A program made the position numbers and the translations under genes. This document shows, in pieces, positions 15,895 to 24,958 of a stretch of 64,000 nt of DNA (its first letter is position 1; the number at the start of each line of letters is the position of its first letter). The notes beneath the pieces are model-generated. The model worked only from the letters and a program-made list of their open reading frames with translations. It had not been told where the DNA came from and did no database searches. Source of the DNA: JANQPX01 sp965222015 (GTDB taxonomy: Bacteria; Pseudomonadota; Alphaproteobacteria; Geminicoccales; Geminicoccaceae); the NCBI GenBank assembly GCA_965222015.1, contig CBDCTL010000008.1:62001-126000 (forward strand), given 5' to 3'.

Positions 15895-18321
15895 TCACTC
15901 AGCGGCTTTCCGCTGCGCACGGCCCAACTCGCGCTCCAGATCGAGTATGGCGAGCGTGGTTTCGATGACGCGGTCAGGCGTCAGGCTGATGGAGTCGATG
16001 TTCTGGCGCACCAGAAAGTCGGCGATTTCGGGATAGTCCGACGGCGCCTGGCCGCAGATGCCGACATGGCGGTGATTTCGCTTGGCGCCCTCGATCGCAA
16101 GCTTCAGGGCTGCGAGCACACCCGGATCGCGCTCATCGAACTCGAACGCGACCATCTCGGAATCGCGATCGACGCCCAGAACCAGCTGGGTGAGGTCGTT
16201 GGAGCCGATCGAGAATCCGTCGAACAGTGCGGCGAAGCGATCGATGATGAGAATGTTGTTGGGGATCTCGCACATGACGTAGATCTCGAGCCCGTGCTGG
16301 CCTCGCTCCAGGCCGTTATCCGCCATGATCGCCAGGACCTTTTCAGCTTCGTCGATGCGTCGGCAGAACGGGATCATCAGTTTGAGATTGGTGAGGCCCA
16401 TGGTCTCGCGCACGCGGCGCATCGCCCGGCATTCGAGCTCGAAGGCGGGCTGATAGGCAGGGTGCGCGTAGCGGGCGGCGCCGCGAAAGCCGATCATCGG
16501 ATTCGCTTCATCCTGCTCGAATCCGCGGCCGCCGAGCAGCGCTGCGTATTCGTTGGTCTTGAAGTCGGACATGCGCACGATGACCGGCTTCGGATAGAAC
16601 GCGGCGGCGATCGTGCCCACCCCCTCCGACAGCGTTTCGACGAAATAATCGCTCGGCGTCTCATGGCGGGCGACGAGCCGTGCGATCTCCGCCCTCGCCT
16701 CCTGGTCCTCGACCCGTTCCGGCTTCAGCAGGGCCATGGGATGGACCTTGATCGCCTCGCTGATGATAAACTCCATGCGCGCGAGACCGACGCCATCATT
16801 GGGCAGCAGGCTGGTCTGAAAGGCGAGGTCGGGATTGCCGAGATTGACCATGATGTGGGTCGCCGGCCGCTCGAATCCGCCGAGGTCGGTGGTCTCCCGC
16901 TTGAACGGCAGGACACCGCCATAGACGCGGCCGGTGTCCCCCTCCGCGCAGCTCACCGTCACCGCCTGGCCGTCGGTCAGGTGCTCGGTCGCATGCTCTG
17001 CGCCGACCACGGCGGGAATGCCGAGCTCGCGCGCGACGATCGCGGCATGGCAGGTGCGCCCGCCTCGATTGGTGACGATCGCCGCCGCGGTCTGCATCAC
17101 AGGCTCCCAGTCCGGCGTGGTGATGTCGGCGACCAGCACTTCGCCGGGCTTGAAGCTGTCCAGCCTGTCGGCGTCCTTGATGACCCGGACCTGGCCGCTG
17201 CCAATCTTGGCGCCGACCGCGCGACCTATCGCCAGGACGTGACCGGTCTCCTCGAGCGCGTAGGTCTCGAGAACCAGCGCCGAGCGCTGCGAGATCACTG
17301 TCTCCGGACGGGCCTGCACGATGTAGAGCTCGCCGTCGATGCCGTCCTTCGCCCATTCGATGTCCATCGGACGGAAGACACCGGCCTTGGCGCTGTAGTG
17401 ATCCTCGATCCTGATCGCCTGGCCGGCGAGGTCGAGCACCTCGTCGTCACCGATGCAGTAGCGCCGGCGATCGGCCTTCGGCGTGGGGATGTTGTTCACC
17501 GGCTCGCGCGTGCGGCCGCTGGCGTAGATCATCTTGACCTGCTTGTCGCCGAGATGGCGGCGCAGCACAGCGCGATAACCGTCCCGGTAGGTGGGCTTAT
17601 GCACATGGAACTCGTCGGGATCGACCGTGCCCTTGACCACGTTCTCGCCGAGGCCGTAGGCGCCGGTGATGAAGACCGCGTCGCGAAAGCCGGTCTCGGT
17701 GTCGATCGAGAACATCACGCCGCTCGCCGCCAGATCGGCGCGCACCATCTTCATCACGCCGGCCGATAGCGCGACCTTGAAGTGATCGAAGCCCTGATCG
17801 ATGCGATAGGAGATGGCGCGATCGGTGAACAGCGAGGCGTTGCAGCGCCGCACCGCGTCGATCAGCATCGCCTCGCCCTGCACGTTCAGGAAGGTGTCGT
17901 GCTGACCGGCGAAGCTGGCGCTCGGCAGGTCTTCGGCGGTCGCCGAGCTGCGCACCGCGACGCTGAGATCCTCGCCATATTGCTCGCGAAGCTTGCGATA
18001 GGCTGTCGAGATGTCGTCGACGGCCGGCTCGGGCAGGCCGGCTGCGTAGACCAGGTCTCTTGCCCGCGCGCCGCATTGCTGCAGACGAGCGACGTCGCGC
18101 TTGTCCAGCCCGTCCAGGAGCTGGTGCAACTCGTCCCAGACGCCGGCCGCGGTGAGCGCATCGCGAAAGGCGTCCGCTTTGACCGCGAAGCCGTTTGGCA
18201 CCTTGATGCCGAGCGCGGTGAGATCGCTGTACATTTCCCCGAGCGATGCGTTCTTGCCGCCCACCAGCAGCACGTCGTCGAGCCTGAGGTCCTCGAACCA
18301 ACGAATGTAGCTTTCCGTCAT
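15895..18321 (-). CDS. ppsA: Phosphoenolpyruvate synthase (pyruvate, water dikinase)
   Basis: An 808-residue cytosolic enzyme converting pyruvate, ATP and water to PEP, AMP and phosphate. Order: N-terminal ATP-grasp nucleotide-binding domain (VGGKNASLGEM; VRSSATAEDLPSASFAGQ), the swivelling phosphohistidine domain with GGRTCHAAIVAREL near residue 430, and the C-terminal PEP-utiliser TIM barrel (MIPFCRRIDEAEKVL, SIGSNDLTQL, GICGQAPSDYP). The Cys before the catalytic His is the family norm. The ATG at 18321 has GAGG upstream; longer frames are out-of-family. Its FNR-type box lies 84 bp upstream. Paired with pyruvate:ferredoxin oxidoreductase it would connect acetyl-CoA/pyruvate to gluconeogenesis. 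Confidence 0.96.
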   Translation of the reverse strand: MTESYIRWFEDLRLDDVLLVGGKNASLGEMYSDLTALGIKVPNGFAVKADAFRDALTAAGVWDELHQLLDGLDKRDVARLQQCGARARDLVYAAGLPEPAVDDISTAYRKLREQYGEDLSVAVRSSATAEDLPSASFAGQHDTFLNVQGEAMLIDAVRRCNASLFTDRAISYRIDQGFDHFKVALSAGVMKMVRADLAASGVMFSIDTETGFRDAVFITGAYGLGENVVKGTVDPDEFHVHKPTYRDGYRAVLRRHLGDKQVKMIYASGRTREPVNNIPTPKADRRRYCIGDDEVLDLAGQAIRIEDHYSAKAGVFRPMDIEWAKDGIDGELYIVQARPETVISQRSALVLETYALEETGHVLAIGRAVGAKIGSGQVRVIKDADRLDSFKPGEVLVADITTPDWEPVMQTAAAIVTNRGGRTCHAAIVARELGIPAVVGAEHATEHLTDGQAVTVSCAEGDTGRVYGGVLPFKRETTDLGGFERPATHIMVNLGNPDLAFQTSLLPNDGVGLARMEFIISEAIKVHPMALLKPERVEDQEARAEIARLVARHETPSDYFVETLSEGVGTIAAAFYPKPVIVRMSDFKTNEYAALLGGRGFEQDEANPMIGFRGAARYAHPAYQPAFELECRAMRRVRETMGLTNLKLMIPFCRRIDEAEKVLAIMADNGLERGQHGLEIYVMCEIPNNILIIDRFAALFDGFSIGSNDLTQLVLGVDRDSEMVAFEFDERDPGVLAALKLAIEGAKRNHRHVGICGQAPSDYPEIADFLVRQNIDSISLTPDRVIETTLAILDLERELGRAQRKAAE

Positions 18322-18405
18322 GTCTGCCTCGCTGCGAAGATGCGTCCACGCCCGGGCGCGCGAACGACAGGCCTCGCAGTAGAGCAGCCCTCGGCCCGGC
18401 TGGGC

Positions 18406-18419
18406 TTGAGTGAGATCAA
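18406..18419 (-). promoter_or_regulatory. FNR/FixK-type box before ppsA
   Basis: TTGAGTGAGATCAA, one mismatch to TTGAT-N4-ATCAA, lies 84 bp upstream of the ppsA ATG at 18321, within the short gap after the DHOD-like gene. It suggests ppsA has its own promoter rather than depending on the upstream operon. Confidence 0.7.
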
Positions 18420-18464
18420 ACGACCGACGCGAGAGCGGTTCGAGGCCATGAGGTGGCCACGCCG

Positions 18465-19451
18465 CTAATAGCTCTGCAGGACCTTGATGTAGTTGGCGCG
18501 CTCGAAGGCGGCGGGGTCGGCGACCTGGCGCTGGCTCATGGCACCGCGAAGCCGGCCGACATCTTCGTAGCCCTTGTCGGCCATCCATTGGGCGAGGCCG
18601 CGGAGCAGGTCGGCCATGTGACGCGGACCGTTGCGCAGCAGGGATGAAGTGGTCATGACCACATCGGCGCCGGCCAGCAGATATTTGACCGCCTGTTCTA
18701 CCGTCCGTACCCCGGTGGTGGCGGCGATCGACGCCTCGATCCGGCCGGCGAGCACGCCGATCCAGAGCAGCGGCAGGCGGATCTCGTTCTGTTCGCTGAG
18801 CTCGAGCGTGGGCGAGACCTGCATCGACTCCAGATCGAAATCCGGCTGGTAGAAACGGTTGAACAGCACGAGGCCGTCGGCGCCGGCATCCACCAGGATG
18901 CGCGCCATCGATCCGAAGGCGGAGAAATAGGGACCGAGCTTGATCGCGACAGGGATGCTCACGGCGGATTTCACCGCGGACAGCACCTCGACATAGCGCT
19001 GCTCGACGTCGGCGCCCATGGTCTCGAGATCGGCTGGGATGTAGTAGACGTTCAGCTCCAGCGCATGGGCGCCGGCTTCCTGGAGGAGACGCGCATAGTC
19101 GACCCAGCCCTCGTTCGTGGTGCCGTTCAAGCTGGCGATGATCGGCACGTCCGTAGCCTCGACGGCCTTTTGCACCAGCGTGAGATACTCCTCGGGGCCG
19201 GCTTCACTCTCGGCAGATTCAGGAAAGTAGCTGAGCGACTCGCCAAAGCTGTCGGTGCCGGCATGCAGCATGCGTTCGGCCATCTCGTTCTCGCGCCGGA
19301 TCTGCTCTTCGAACAGCGAGAACATGACGATAGCGGCAGCGTTTCCGTCTTCCAGACTGCGGATCCCGCCAAGGGTCTGCGAGATCGGTCCTGCGGAGGC
19401 GACCAGCGGGTGCTTGAGATCGAGGCCCAGATAGGTTGTGTCGAGCTTCAT
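18465..19451 (-). CDS. Dihydroorotate dehydrogenase-like protein
   Basis: A 328-residue FMN TIM-barrel protein of the DHOD-like family: MKLDTTYLGLDLKHPLVASAGP at the start (quoted under 20 in parts: MKLDTTYLGLDL, KHPLVASAGP), IIASLNG, ALELNVYY, VAIKLGPYFS, and the FMN-phosphate end LLAGADVVMTTSSLL. True DHODs catalyse pyrimidine synthesis, but this branch often sits beside nifJ and has no proven reaction. It begins 18 bp after the nifJ stop and is the last gene of the operon. A flavin protein next to a ferredoxin-reducing enzyme suggests a redox partner role; that is inference. Confidence 0.85.
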   Translation of the reverse strand: MKLDTTYLGLDLKHPLVASAGPISQTLGGIRSLEDGNAAAIVMFSLFEEQIRRENEMAERMLHAGTDSFGESLSYFPESAESEAGPEEYLTLVQKAVEATDVPIIASLNGTTNEGWVDYARLLQEAGAHALELNVYYIPADLETMGADVEQRYVEVLSAVKSAVSIPVAIKLGPYFSAFGSMARILVDAGADGLVLFNRFYQPDFDLESMQVSPTLELSEQNEIRLPLLWIGVLAGRIEASIAATTGVRTVEQAVKYLLAGADVVMTTSSLLRNGPRHMADLLRGLAQWMADKGYEDVGRLRGAMSQRQVADPAAFERANYIKVLQSY

Positions 19452-19469
19452 GGCATGTTCCTTCCCTGA

Positions 19470-22400
19470 CTATTCCGCTGCGGCGGCAGCGAGGACCGGA
19501 TGTTCGCCCGAGGTCGCCATGACTTCGTAGAGATCCCATTTCCGGCGGACATAGGCTTCCGCGCGCCGCATCAGAACATCCGCCTCTTTCGGATTGGTCC
19601 GCCTGAGGACACGATAGCGGAGCTCGTTGCCGGCATAGTCCCTGAACGGCCGGTCCGGCCTGAGGCTGTCGAGCACGAAGGGATTGTCGCCGCTCTTACG
19701 GACTTCCGGGTTGTAGCGCATCAGCGGCCAGTAGCCGCTGTGCACGGCAAGGTCCTGCTGGGCGAGGCCCTTTTGCATGTCGATGCCGTGCGCGATGCAA
19801 TGGCTGTAGGCGAGGATCAGGGACGGCCCCTTGTAAGCCTCGGCCTCGCGCAGCGCCTGCAGCGTCTGCTGCGGATTGGCGCCCATGGCGACGCGCGCGA
19901 CATAGACGTTGCCATAGGAGATCGCCTGCAGGGCCAGATCCTTCTTGCCGACATGCTTGCCGGCATTCGCGAACTTGGCGACCGCGGCGAGCGGTGTCGC
20001 CTTGGACATCTGGCCGCCGGTGTTGGAATAGACTTCGGTGTCCAGCACCAGAACGTTGACATCGCGGCCGGTGGCGAGCACGTGGTCGAGCCCCGCCGAT
20101 CCGATGTCGTAGGCCCAGCCATCCCCGCCCATCAGCCAGATAGAGCGACGCACGAGATGTTCGGCGACGGAGAGGAGATGTCGGGCGCGATCGTCGTCGA
20201 GCGCGGCAAGCTTGTTCTTCAGGCTGACAACCCTTGCCCGCTGCGCCCGGATCTGACTCTCGACACGCTGATCAGCATTCAGGATCTCATCGACAAGCGT
20301 CTCACCAACCTGATCGGCGAGATTTTGCAGCAGCTCGACTGCAACAGCGTGATGCTTGTCGGCGGCGAGACGCATACCGAGGCCGAACTCGGCGTTGTCC
20401 TCGAACAGGGAGTTGGACCAGGCGGGGCCGCGCCCCTCGGCGTTCTTTGTCCAGGGCGTCGTCGGCAGGTTGCCGCCATAGATCGAGGAGCAGCCGGTGG
20501 CGTTCGCGACCAGCAAACGATCGCCGAAGAGCTGCGAGACCAGTTTGACGTAAGGCGTCTCGCCACAGCCGGCGCAGGCGCCGGAGAACTCGAACAGCGG
20601 CTCCAGAAACTGCACGCCGCGCACGGTCGAAAAACCGACGCGGGAACGATCATTGACGGGGAGCGTCTCGAAAAATGCCACATCCTTCTTCGATTGTTCC
20701 AGAAGCAGCGCCTTCGCCGCCATGTTGATCGCGCGGTAGCCGGTGCGTTCCTTGTCCTGCACCGGGCAGGCCTCGACGCAAAGCGCGCAGCCGGTGCAGT
20801 CCTCGGCATAGACCTGCAGGCTGTAGCGAGTCTCAGGAAAGCCGCGGGCGTTGATCGGCGCCGAGCGGAAATGTTCCGGTGCATCGTCCAAAGCACTTTC
20901 GTTGAAGAACTTGGACCGGATCACGCCGTGGGGGCAGACGAAGCTGCAATTGCCGCATTGGATGCAGATGTCCTGCTTCCAGACCGGCACGGTGTCCGAA
21001 ACGTTGCGCTTCTCGAAGGCGGCGGTGCCCGAGGGGAAGGTGCCGTCGGCCGGCAGCGCGCTCACCGGCAGCTGGTCGCCGCGGCCGGCCATCATTGCGG
21101 CTGTGACCTCCCGAACGAAGACGGGGGCGGTATCGCGGACAGCAGCGGCAAGCTCGATCTCACTTGTGGCGGTACTCGGGATGTCGACCTCATGGAGATG
21201 GGCGAGCGCCTGGTCGACCGCCTCGAAATTGCGGCGCACCACATCGCCGCCCTTCCTGCCGTAGGTCTTCTCGATCGCCGTCTTGATCTTCTCGATGGCG
21301 CGATCCCGCTCCATCACACCTGAGAGCGCGAAAAAGCAGGTCTGCATGATCGTGTTGATGCGACCTGCCATCCCGACCGTCTTTGCAACCTTGCCGGCGT
21401 CGATCACGAACAGGCGGATCTGTTTTTCAATGAGGTCTCTCTGAACCTCGCGCGGCAATTCCGACCACACCTCGTTCGGGCCATGGGTCGTGTTCAAAAG
21501 GAGCACCGCACCGTCGGCAGCGTGGCCGAGCACGTCGATCTCCTTCAGGAAACTGAATTGATGGCAACCGATGAAATTGGCGTGCAGGATCAGATAGGGG
21601 CTCTTGATCGGATCCGGGCCGAAGCGCAGATGGGAGACGGTGCGCGATCCCGACTTCTTCGAGTCATACACGAAGTAACCTTGAGCATGGACTGCTTGAT
21701 CCTCGCCCAGAATCTTGATCGAGTTCTTGTTGGCGCCGACCGTGCCGTCGGCGCCGAGGCCGAAGAACATCGCGCGCGTGACGCCGTCCGGCTCGATGTC
21801 GAATGCTGGATCGACGGCGAGGCTCGTCTGGCCGACGTCGTCACGGATGCCGATGGTAAAACGGCGCTTCGGCTGGCGCTTCTTGAGCTCGTCGAACACC
21901 GCCTTGACCATGGCGGGCGTGAACTCCTTGGACGACAGCCCGTAGCGCCCGCCGATCACCGACGGCAGGTCGACATCGGCGGCGGCGTCATGCAGGGTCG
22001 CGATCACGTCCAAAAGCAGCGGCTCGCCGACGGAGCCCGGCTCTTTGGTGCGATCGAGGGTGGCGATCGACATGACGGTGCGCGGCAGGGCTCCGAGAAA
22101 CGCCTCTGTCGGAAAAGGTCTAAATAGCCGGATCTGGAGAACACCGACGTGCTCGCCATGCTCGACAAGATAGCGCGCGGCCTCAGAGGCCGTTTCGGCG
22201 CCGGAGCCCATGATGACGATGACGCGCTCCGCCTCGGGGTGACCGACATACTCGACAAGGTCGTAATGTCGTCCCGTGAGGTCGGCGAACGAGGCCATCG
22301 CCTGGCCGACGATCGAGGGCACGGCGTCGTAACAGGGGTTCACTGTCTCGCGTGCCTGGAAATAGACGTCCGGGTTCTGCGCGGTGCCGCGAACGAACGG

Positions 22401-23039
22401 GTTGTCAGGATTGAGGGCGCGACGGCGATGTGCGAGCACCTGCTCGTCGTCGATCATCGCCCGGATGTGATTGTCCGATATCAGCGCGATCTTGTTGATT
22501 TCGTGCGAGGTACGAAAGCCGTCAAAAAAATGCACGAACGGCACGCGCGATGCCAGCGTCGCCGCCTGGGCGATTAGCGCCATGTCGTGGGCTTCCTGGA
22601 CGGAGGCAGAGGCGAGCAGCGCGAAGCCGGTCGGGCGCACGGCCATCACGTCCTGATGATCGCCGAAGATCGAAAGCCCCTGCGCCGCGAGCGAGCGGGC
22701 GGCGACATGGAAGACCGCCGGCGTCAGCTCGCCCGCAATCTTGTACATGTTGGGGATCATCAAAAGCAGGCCCTGGGAGGCGGTGAACGTAGTCGTCAGC
22801 GCTCCGCCCTGCAGCGCGCCGTGAACCGCACCGGCCGCACCGCCCTCGCTCTGCATCTCGACCACGTCGGGGACCACGCCCCAGATGTTGGGCCTGCCCT
22901 CCGACGACCATTGGTCGGCGAGTTCCGCCATCGGCGAGCTCGGCGTGATCGGGTAGATCGCGCAGACCTCGTTCACCCGATAGGCGACGTGAGCGCAGGC
23001 CTCGTTGCCGTCCATGACCGTCGCGGTCGGCGTGTTCAT
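19470..23039 (-). CDS. nifJ: Pyruvate:ferredoxin (flavodoxin) oxidoreductase
   Basis: A 1189-residue single-chain homodimeric-type enzyme: pyruvate + CoA + oxidised ferredoxin/flavodoxin to acetyl-CoA + CO2. Domains in order: pyrimidine-binding domain with YPITPSSPMAE, the domain with GRYGLSSKEF, the gamma domain, a 2x[4Fe-4S] ferredoxin insert (CIQCGNCSFVCP and CTGCALCVEACP, about residues 680-750), and the TPP-binding domain with CAGCGETPY and GGDGWAYDIG. All expected cysteines are visible. ATG overlaps the upstream oxidoreductase stop (ATGA), so the two are translationally coupled. Oxygen-sensitive enzyme, in keeping with the FNR-type box at the operon head. Confidence 0.97.
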   Translation of the reverse strand: MNTPTATVMDGNEACAHVAYRVNEVCAIYPITPSSPMAELADQWSSEGRPNIWGVVPDVVEMQSEGGAAGAVHGALQGGALTTTFTASQGLLLMIPNMYKIAGELTPAVFHVAARSLAAQGLSIFGDHQDVMAVRPTGFALLASASVQEAHDMALIAQAATLASRVPFVHFFDGFRTSHEINKIALISDNHIRAMIDDEQVLAHRRRALNPDNPFVRGTAQNPDVYFQARETVNPCYDAVPSIVGQAMASFADLTGRHYDLVEYVGHPEAERVIVIMGSGAETASEAARYLVEHGEHVGVLQIRLFRPFPTEAFLGALPRTVMSIATLDRTKEPGSVGEPLLLDVIATLHDAAADVDLPSVIGGRYGLSSKEFTPAMVKAVFDELKKRQPKRRFTIGIRDDVGQTSLAVDPAFDIEPDGVTRAMFFGLGADGTVGANKNSIKILGEDQAVHAQGYFVYDSKKSGSRTVSHLRFGPDPIKSPYLILHANFIGCHQFSFLKEIDVLGHAADGAVLLLNTTHGPNEVWSELPREVQRDLIEKQIRLFVIDAGKVAKTVGMAGRINTIMQTCFFALSGVMERDRAIEKIKTAIEKTYGRKGGDVVRRNFEAVDQALAHLHEVDIPSTATSEIELAAAVRDTAPVFVREVTAAMMAGRGDQLPVSALPADGTFPSGTAAFEKRNVSDTVPVWKQDICIQCGNCSFVCPHGVIRSKFFNESALDDAPEHFRSAPINARGFPETRYSLQVYAEDCTGCALCVEACPVQDKERTGYRAINMAAKALLLEQSKKDVAFFETLPVNDRSRVGFSTVRGVQFLEPLFEFSGACAGCGETPYVKLVSQLFGDRLLVANATGCSSIYGGNLPTTPWTKNAEGRGPAWSNSLFEDNAEFGLGMRLAADKHHAVAVELLQNLADQVGETLVDEILNADQRVESQIRAQRARVVSLKNKLAALDDDRARHLLSVAEHLVRRSIWLMGGDGWAYDIGSAGLDHVLATGRDVNVLVLDTEVYSNTGGQMSKATPLAAVAKFANAGKHVGKKDLALQAISYGNVYVARVAMGANPQQTLQALREAEAYKGPSLILAYSHCIAHGIDMQKGLAQQDLAVHSGYWPLMRYNPEVRKSGDNPFVLDSLRPDRPFRDYAGNELRYRVLRRTNPKEADVLMRRAEAYVRRKWDLYEVMATSGEHPVLAAAAAE

Positions 23040-24706
23040 GTCGCCTTCTCCTCGCCCGCCGTCGTTGGCAAGTCCAAGGCGGGCTCCGGCACCATCTCGA
23101 TCGCGTGGCAGGGGCACTGATCGTAGCAGACGGCGCAGCCGGTGCAGCGCTCGTAGTCGTAGCGATAGCGCTTGCCGACGCCGAGCTTGATGATCGCGTT
23201 CTCAGGGCAGGCGCCGTAGCAGCCGTCGCACTCATAGCAATTGCCGCAGGAGAGGCAGCGCGCCGCTTCGTAGCGCGCCTCCTCGTCGCCGAGCCCGCCC
23301 ACGACTTCCGCGAAGCTCTCAGCACGGTCTTCAGGTGCGATCTGAGGTTCGGCCTGCTGCAAGGCATCGGTGTGATACCAGACATGCAGGCGATCGAAAC
23401 CGACCACCGGATGTCTGGGTGGCTCCGTATAGACGGCACCTCGGAGATAGGCATCGATATGGCGCGCCGCCTTCTTGCCGTGGCCGACCGCGACGGTCAC
23501 CGTGCGCTCGGACGGCACCATGTCGCCGCCCGCGAACAGGCCGCGCCTCCCGGTCATCATGTTGGCGTCGACGATCACCGTCCCGTCCTTTCCGAACTGC
23601 ACGCCGTCGACCTTCTCGAGAAAACCTGTATCCGTGTCCTGACCGAGCGCCATGATCAGATCGTCCGCTTCCAGCGTCTCGAATTCACCGGTGGGCTTCG
23701 GTCTCCCGTCCGCGCCGATCGCCATGATCTCGACGGTGACCTCGCTTCGGTCGATCGACTTGATGGTCCTGAGCCAGTGGATCCTGACGCCTTCGGCCAG
23801 CGCCTCGTCCGCTTCGAAGTCGTGGGCCGGCATGTGCTCGCGATCGCGGCGATAGATGATCATCGCTTCGGACGCCCCGAGCCGTCTGGCCACGCGGGCC
23901 GCGTCCATCGCCGTGTTGCCGCCGCCATAGACGGCGACCCGCCGGCCGAGCTTCGGGGCGACGCCCTGCTCGACGTCCTTCAGAAAACCGACCGCGTCCA
24001 GCATCCTGCCGGCGTCGCGCGCGGGAATGCCGATGCGCTTCGAAAGATGCGCGCCGACCGCGACGAAACCCGCATCGAAGGCGCCCTCCAGCATCTCCGC
24101 CTCGACATCCTCGACCTTATGGTCGAGGGTGATGGCCACGCCGAAGTTTTCGATGCGCGCGATCTCCGCATCCAGGATATCCCGCGGCATGCGATAGGCG
24201 GGAATGCCGAAATGGATCATGCCGCCGGGCAGGGGGCCTGCATCCCTGACTTCGACCTCGTGCCCCAGACGGGTGAGATGGTACGCGGCGGAAAGGCCGG
24301 ACGGGCCGGCGCCGACCACCAGCACCCGCTTGCCGCTCGGCGCGACGTCGCGCGTGAACCGCCAGCCTTCCTCCAGGGCGAGATCGCCGAGATGGCGCTC
24401 GATCGCGTGGATGCTGACCGAGCTGTCCAGCTCCTTCCTGTTGCAGCCGTCCTCGCAAGGGTGATAGCAGACCCGGCCGTGAACCGCCGGCAGCGGGTTG
24501 TCCGCGGTCAGGATGAGCCAGGCCGCCTCGTCGCGCCCGGCCTGCACTTCGGCGAGCCAGGCCTGGATGTTCTCGCCGGCGGGACAGGCGTGATTGCAGG
24601 GCGGCAGGAGGTCGACGTAGACCGGCCTGCGGACGCGCGACGGGCCCGTGCCTTCCTCCCGGCTGAGATCGGGCTGAACGGTGAGATCGCTCGGCTTTCT
24701 CGTCAT
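23036..24706 (-). CDS. GltD-like NAD(P)H oxidoreductase with ferredoxin domain
   Basis: A 556-residue iron-sulphur flavoprotein. An N-terminal [4Fe-4S] cluster domain (CNHACPAGENIQ; YHPCEDGCN), two Rossmann folds for FAD (VVGAGPSGLSAAYH) and NAD(P) (AVYGGGNTAMDAARVA), and a C-terminal ferredoxin-like domain with CLSCGNCYECDGCYGACP and CTGCAVCYDQCPC. It resembles the glutamate synthase small subunit/NADPH:ferredoxin reductase family. Co-translated with nifJ, it probably passes electrons between pyruvate-derived ferredoxin and NAD(P). Start 24706 has the strong site AGGAGGGA; the frame's upstream ATG (24877) would span the FNR box. First gene of a three-gene operon. Confidence 0.92.
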   Translation of the reverse strand: MTRKPSDLTVQPDLSREEGTGPSRVRRPVYVDLLPPCNHACPAGENIQAWLAEVQAGRDEAAWLILTADNPLPAVHGRVCYHPCEDGCNRKELDSSVSIHAIERHLGDLALEEGWRFTRDVAPSGKRVLVVGAGPSGLSAAYHLTRLGHEVEVRDAGPLPGGMIHFGIPAYRMPRDILDAEIARIENFGVAITLDHKVEDVEAEMLEGAFDAGFVAVGAHLSKRIGIPARDAGRMLDAVGFLKDVEQGVAPKLGRRVAVYGGGNTAMDAARVARRLGASEAMIIYRRDREHMPAHDFEADEALAEGVRIHWLRTIKSIDRSEVTVEIMAIGADGRPKPTGEFETLEADDLIMALGQDTDTGFLEKVDGVQFGKDGTVIVDANMMTGRRGLFAGGDMVPSERTVTVAVGHGKKAARHIDAYLRGAVYTEPPRHPVVGFDRLHVWYHTDALQQAEPQIAPEDRAESFAEVVGGLGDEEARYEAARCLSCGNCYECDGCYGACPENAIIKLGVGKRYRYDYERCTGCAVCYDQCPCHAIEMVPEPALDLPTTAGEEKAT

Positions 24707-24794
24707 CGGGCTCCCTCCTGCCAAGCCCGCACGTCGCTGCCATGGGCCTCCGGGCCAAGTTCCACGATCCTTGGTGACGACGGGGTCCTCGGCC

Positions 24795-24808
24795 TTGATC
24801 GAAATCAA
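24795..24808. promoter_or_regulatory. FNR/FixK-type box before PFOR operon
   Basis: TTGATCGAAATCAA, a perfect TTGAT-N4-ATCAA match, lies 88 bp upstream of the oxidoreductase ATG (24706) and 150 bp upstream of the divergent usp gene (24959). It may serve both. Confidence 0.85.
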
Positions 24809-24958
24809 TTGACCTTCGATCAGCCCCCTTAAAGTCGCGACAGCGGCTCCGCGCCCTGAGACTTCGCCGACTCGCAAAGCCGTGCTGCGCGCGGGCCGTG
24901 ATGCTCAGGGATGGCCGCTGTTTCGCGCCGTCTTCAAATGGAAGGTCTGGAGGATCTG

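Noticed and set aside
15715..17769. Plus-strand open frame of 684 codons opposite ppsA
   Set aside because: Shadow of ppsA, whose motifs are complete on the minus strand.
19500..24832. Two long plus-strand frames opposite nifJ and the GltD-like gene
   Set aside because: Antisense shadows with biased composition and no recognisable product.
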